Shown one piece after another: positions 6,056 to 8,223 of a DNA stretch of 8,223 nucleotides. The stretch is taken from assembly GCA_964469055.1 (NCBI GenBank), contig CAYXXN010000122.1:1-8223 (forward strand), given 5' to 3'. The translations under genes were made by a program, and so were the position numbers. The DNA comes from CAYXXN01 sp964469055 (lineage in GTDB: Bacteria; Acidobacteriota; Thermoanaerobaculia; Multivoradales; JAHEKO01). Positions within the stretch are counted from its first letter, which is position 1, and the number at the start of each line of letters is the position of its first letter. The notes below the pieces were generated by a model. The model did not search any database, was not told the origin of the DNA, and saw only the letters and a list, made by a program, of their open reading frames with translations.

Positions 6056-6947
6056 CGTCGACCGCCTGGAGAAAGATCGTCTCGAGATCGGGCTCCTCCT
6101 GCCGGAACTCGCGCACGGCGAGGAAGCCGACCAGCTCGGCGAGCAACGCGGCGCCCGCGACGCCCTCGCGCAGGGTAAGGCGCAGGGCGCCGTCCACGCG
6201 CTCGAATCGCTCGATGCCGGGGACGGCGCCGAGCCGCTCGACGGGTCCCTCGGCCGCCAACCGCCAGACGTTGCCGCGCCGCCGGCGCTTGAGCTCGGCG
6301 AGCTCGCCGGCGAGGATGGCCCGCCCCCTGGCCAGCAACACGAGGTGGTCGCAGAGCTTCTCGGCGTGCTCCATGATGTGGGTGGAGAGCAGAACCGTGC
6401 GCCCAGCGCGCTGGTGCTCGGCGAGGAGGTCCTTCAGCCAGCCCTGGTGGATCGGGTCGAGGCCGGAGAAGGGCTCGTCGAGCACCAGGAGCTCGGGCCC
6501 GTGGAGCAGCATGCCGAGGATCTGGACCTTCTGCTGCATCCCCTTGGACAGCTCCTCGACCTTGCGGCGGGCGCGGTCGGCGAGGCCGACGCGCTCGAGC
6601 CAGTCGGCGATCGCCGGCTGCGCCCGCCGCCGGGGCACGCCGTGGAGCTCGGCCAGGAAGAGGAGGTGATCCGCCACCGTCATCTTGGGGTAGAGCCCGC
6701 GCTCCTCGGGCAGGTAGCCGACGCGCCGCAGGTCCTCGCGGCGTCGCGACCGGCCGGCGAGGAGCACCTCACCGCGGTCCGGCGCGATGATGTCCATGAG
6801 CATGCGCAGGGTCGTCGTCTTGCCGGCCCCGTTGGGGCCCAGGAGTCCGAAGACCGAGCCGCTAGGCACGCTGAAGGAAAGCTCCTCGACGGCGACGAAG
6901 TCGCCGTAGGCCTTGCGGACGTCGCGCAACTCGAGGGCGGGGGTCAT
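6045..6947 (-). CDS. ABC exporter ATP-binding protein (NatA-like)
   Basis: A 300-residue cytoplasmic ATPase driving the downstream permease. Motifs seen: Walker A GPNGAGKT (37-44), a Q-loop region written as VGYLPEERGLYPKMT (76-90) with Glu in place of Gln, as is common in NatA-type proteins; signature LSKGMQQKV (133-141); Walker B LLVLDEPFSGLD (153-164); and switch His190 in LLSTH. A C-terminal extension of about 85 residues (216-300) ending in EEPDLETIFLQAV matches the DUF4162-type tail of this subfamily. The ATG start gives the normal N-terminus (ALELRDVRKAYGDF). A GAGGAG site lies 12 nt upstream, rather far. It is the first gene of a two-gene operon with the permease and is divergent from the lipoprotein gene at 7118. 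All catalytic motifs are intact. Confidence 0.95.
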   Translation of the reverse strand: MTPALELRDVRKAYGDFVAVEELSFSVPSGSVFGLLGPNGAGKTTTLRMLMDIIAPDRGEVLLAGRSRRREDLRRVGYLPEERGLYPKMTVADHLLFLAELHGVPRRRAQPAIADWLERVGLADRARRKVEELSKGMQQKVQILGMLLHGPELLVLDEPFSGLDPIHQGWLKDLLAEHQRAGRTVLLSTHIMEHAEKLCDHLVLLARGRAILAGELAELKRRRRGNVWRLAAEGPVERLGAVPGIERFERVDGALRLTLREGVAGAALLAELVGFLAVREFRQEEPDLETIFLQAVDDAR

Positions 6948-7017
6948 CGCGCCGAGGATCTCCTCGCCCAGAGAACGAGGGTTCGGCGATTCATGACGCC
7001 TCCCGGCAAGTGGCGCG

Positions 7018-7047
7018 TTTATACCACCGCGACCTGGAAGGCGTCAG
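7018..7047 (-). promoter_or_regulatory. Candidate promoter for the ABC exporter operon
   Basis: On the minus strand CTGACG (7047-7042) and TATAAA (7023-7018) are 18 bp apart, matching the sigma70 consensus at four and five of six positions. The predicted start lies near 7011, giving a leader of about 64 nt before the ATPase ATG at 6947. A second -10-like word, TAGAAC, lies further upstream at 7057-7052. The 170-bp gap 6948-7117 holds no gene on either strand that I can support. Confidence 0.45.
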
Positions 7048-7074
7048 CGCCGTTCTACGCACGGCGCCGCGGGT

Positions 7075-7101
7075 TTGGATGTCAGCTTGTCATCCTACGG
7101 T
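7075..7101 (+). promoter_or_regulatory. Weak promoter candidate for the lipoprotein gene
   Basis: TTGGAT (7075-7080) and TACGGT (7096-7101) are spaced by 15 bp, short of the optimum. They would start a transcript about 10 nt before the ATG at 7118. Neither hexamer is strong, and no Shine-Dalgarno site precedes the gene, so this is only the best option visible in the gap. Confidence 0.2.
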
Positions 7102-7117
7102 ACGCTGCTGGCCGCGA

Positions 7118-8223
7118 ATGCGCTCAGCCTCGCTCTTCCTCCTCGTCGCCTTGACCGCCGGCTGTGGGCGCCCGGCGCCCGCGAGCTCGCCGGCACGCGA
7201 CTTCTTGATCGGTGGCATCCAGGTCAACGAGCGGGACCACGGCGCTTGGGTGGAGGCGCTCGTCGCTGCGGGCCTGAACGCCGTCGAGGTGACGGTCTAC
7301 GCTCGGCAGGGAGACTGGGACTCGGCCAACCTGTGGTGGGAAGCCGACGAGCCGTGGGTGGTGGCGGAGACCCGCGCCGCCAAGGCGCGCGGCCTCGATG
7401 TCGTCCTGGTGCTGCGCGTCGCCCTCGATCACGCCTACCCGAAAAACCGCTTCTTTTGGCACGGGATGATCATGCCCGCCGCCGACGAGGAGGTCGGCGA
7501 GTGGTTCCGCCGCTACGCTGACTTCGTCGGCCAGTGGGCGGTGATCGCCGAGCGCGAGGGCATCGGCACCCTCGCCATCGGCAGCGAGATGAATTCGCTG
7601 GCGAGCACGGTGCCCGTCGCCCAAGTGCCGGTGCTCGAGGAGTACTGGAGCCATCCAGAAAAGGTCGCCCACGAGCAAGGGCGACTGCTGGCGCGCTCCG
7701 ACGAGCTCGCCGGCCGCTCGATCTGGATGCCGGGCGGCGAGGGCTACGAGCGGCTCGATTCCTACCTCTCCGACCAGGCCACGGCGCACCGCGAATGGGC
7801 CCGCCGCGTCGCCTTCCTCGACGCGCCGAACCCCGCGGCGGCGATCAGCCAGCGCCGGCGGCTACTGGCAGAAGGCTGGACGGGGGTCATCGACCGCGCC
7901 CGTGCCGCCTACTCGGGCCGGCTCACCTACGCCGCCAACTTCGACCAGTATCGGGAAGTGGGGTTCTGGAAAAGCCTCGACCTGCTGGCGATCAACGCCT
8001 ACTTCCCCCTCCGCGAGAGCCTGCTCGAGAACCCGAGTGAGGACGAGCTGCTGGCCGCTCTACGTGATGGCTGGCGCAGCATCCTCACCAACCTCGACAC
8101 CTTCCGGCGCGAGGCGGGCATCCCCACCCACCCCGTGCTGTTCACCGAGCTCGGCTACACCGCGCGCACGAACTCGACGCTCCAGCCTTGGGCCTCGACA
8201 GGCGTCTCCGTCTTGCCCGCACC
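7118..8223 (+). CDS. Lipoprotein with GH113-like glycoside hydrolase TIM barrel (partial, 3' end cut)
   Basis: The reading frame is open from ATG 7118 to the window end (368 codons so far), so the C-terminus is missing. Residues 1-16 form a short lipoprotein signal: Arg2, hydrophobic LFLLVALTAG and lipobox LTAGC with Cys16 as the lipidated residue, so the mature protein is membrane-anchored outside the cytoplasm. The rest looks like a (beta/alpha)8 glycosidase close to family GH113 (mannanase-like): IGGIQVNE (31-38) at strand 1, GLDVVLVLRVAL (92-103), IGSEMNS (154-160) with candidate acid/base Glu157, LTYAANFDQY (269-278), FWKSLDLLAINAYFPL (283-298), and VLFTELGYT (340-348) with candidate nucleophile Glu344. 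These assignments follow the usual clan A positions and are inferred. It is divergent from the ABC exporter genes. Substrate unknown; other TIM-barrel glycosidases remain possible. Confidence 0.85.
   Translation, partial: MRSASLFLLVALTAGCGRPAPASSPARDFLIGGIQVNERDHGAWVEALVAAGLNAVEVTVYARQGDWDSANLWWEADEPWVVAETRAAKARGLDVVLVLRVALDHAYPKNRFFWHGMIMPAADEEVGEWFRRYADFVGQWAVIAEREGIGTLAIGSEMNSLASTVPVAQVPVLEEYWSHPEKVAHEQGRLLARSDELAGRSIWMPGGEGYERLDSYLSDQATAHREWARRVAFLDAPNPAAAISQRRRLLAEGWTGVIDRARAAYSGRLTYAANFDQYREVGFWKSLDLLAINAYFPLRESLLENPSEDELLAALRDGWRSILTNLDTFRREAGIPTHPVLFTELGYTARTNSTLQPWASTGVSVLPA

Noticed and set aside
4583..6178. Open plus-strand frame of over 500 codons antisense to the ABC permease
   Set aside because: The translation is a low-complexity mix rich in Arg, Glu, His, Gln and Asp with no domain, as expected opposite a GC-rich gene. 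The minus strand carries a full ABC-2 permease with its motifs.
5544..7154. Second open plus-strand frame of over 500 codons antisense to the ABC genes and crossing the intergenic gap
   Set aside because: It is opposite an ATPase with every catalytic motif intact. It shows no recognisable domain and overlaps the lipoprotein start.
7075..8040. Two plus-strand frames (7075-7521 and 7534-8040) as separate genes
   Set aside because: Both are out-of-frame readings of the lipoprotein gene, which is open without interruption from 7118 and shows a lipobox and TIM-barrel motifs.
1..8223. Defence, toxin, phage, CRISPR or tRNA elements
   Set aside because: No regular repeats, integrase, transposase, nuclease motif or cloverleaf could be found; all long genes have ordinary metabolic or transport assignments.

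Overview
The window is a GC-rich (roughly 70% by eye), densely packed bacterial chromosome segment. Codons end mostly in G or C, Shine-Dalgarno sites are weak or absent before several genes, and there is no sign of phage, insertion sequences, CRISPR or RNA genes. The host is not identifiable from sequence alone. Gene content and style (NatAB-like exporter, DUF2270 protein, GC-rich genome with TAGAAT-type -10 boxes) would fit Acidobacteriota or a GC-rich proteobacterium; this is a guess.

Left part (131-4026): a small iron-sulfur protein of the YjdI type is read leftwards from a 57-bp intergenic gap. From the same gap a four-gene operon is read rightwards: 4-hydroxyproline 2-epimerase, then three subunits of an FAD/iron-sulfur D-hydroxyproline dehydrogenase (FAD beta subunit, small [2Fe-2S] gamma subunit, FAD + Bfd-like [2Fe-2S] alpha subunit). 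The order matches Pseudomonas lhpA-lhpB-lhpF-lhpE, and every junction overlaps (GTGA, ATGA, 8 bp). Together they would convert trans-4-hydroxy-L-proline to cis-4-hydroxy-D-proline and oxidise it to the pyrroline carboxylate. The later steps (deaminase, 2-oxoglutarate semialdehyde dehydrogenase) are not in the window.

Middle (4060-4761): a four-helix DUF2270 membrane protein, apparently with its own promoter and a nearly leaderless start. It converges with the next unit across 10 bp.

Right part (4772-6947, minus strand): a two-gene ABC-2 exporter of the NatA/NatB type, ATPase first and permease second with an 11-bp overlap, driven by a candidate promoter in the 170-bp divergent gap. On the other side of this gap (7118 to the window end, plus strand) a lipoprotein with a glycoside-hydrolase TIM barrel resembling family GH113 starts and runs off the window.

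No clear previously undescribed system is visible. The points most worth a second look are the YjdI/hydroxyproline divergent pair, the recurrent CGTAGAA-type -10 element, the DUF2270 gene and the truncated glycosidase lipoprotein.
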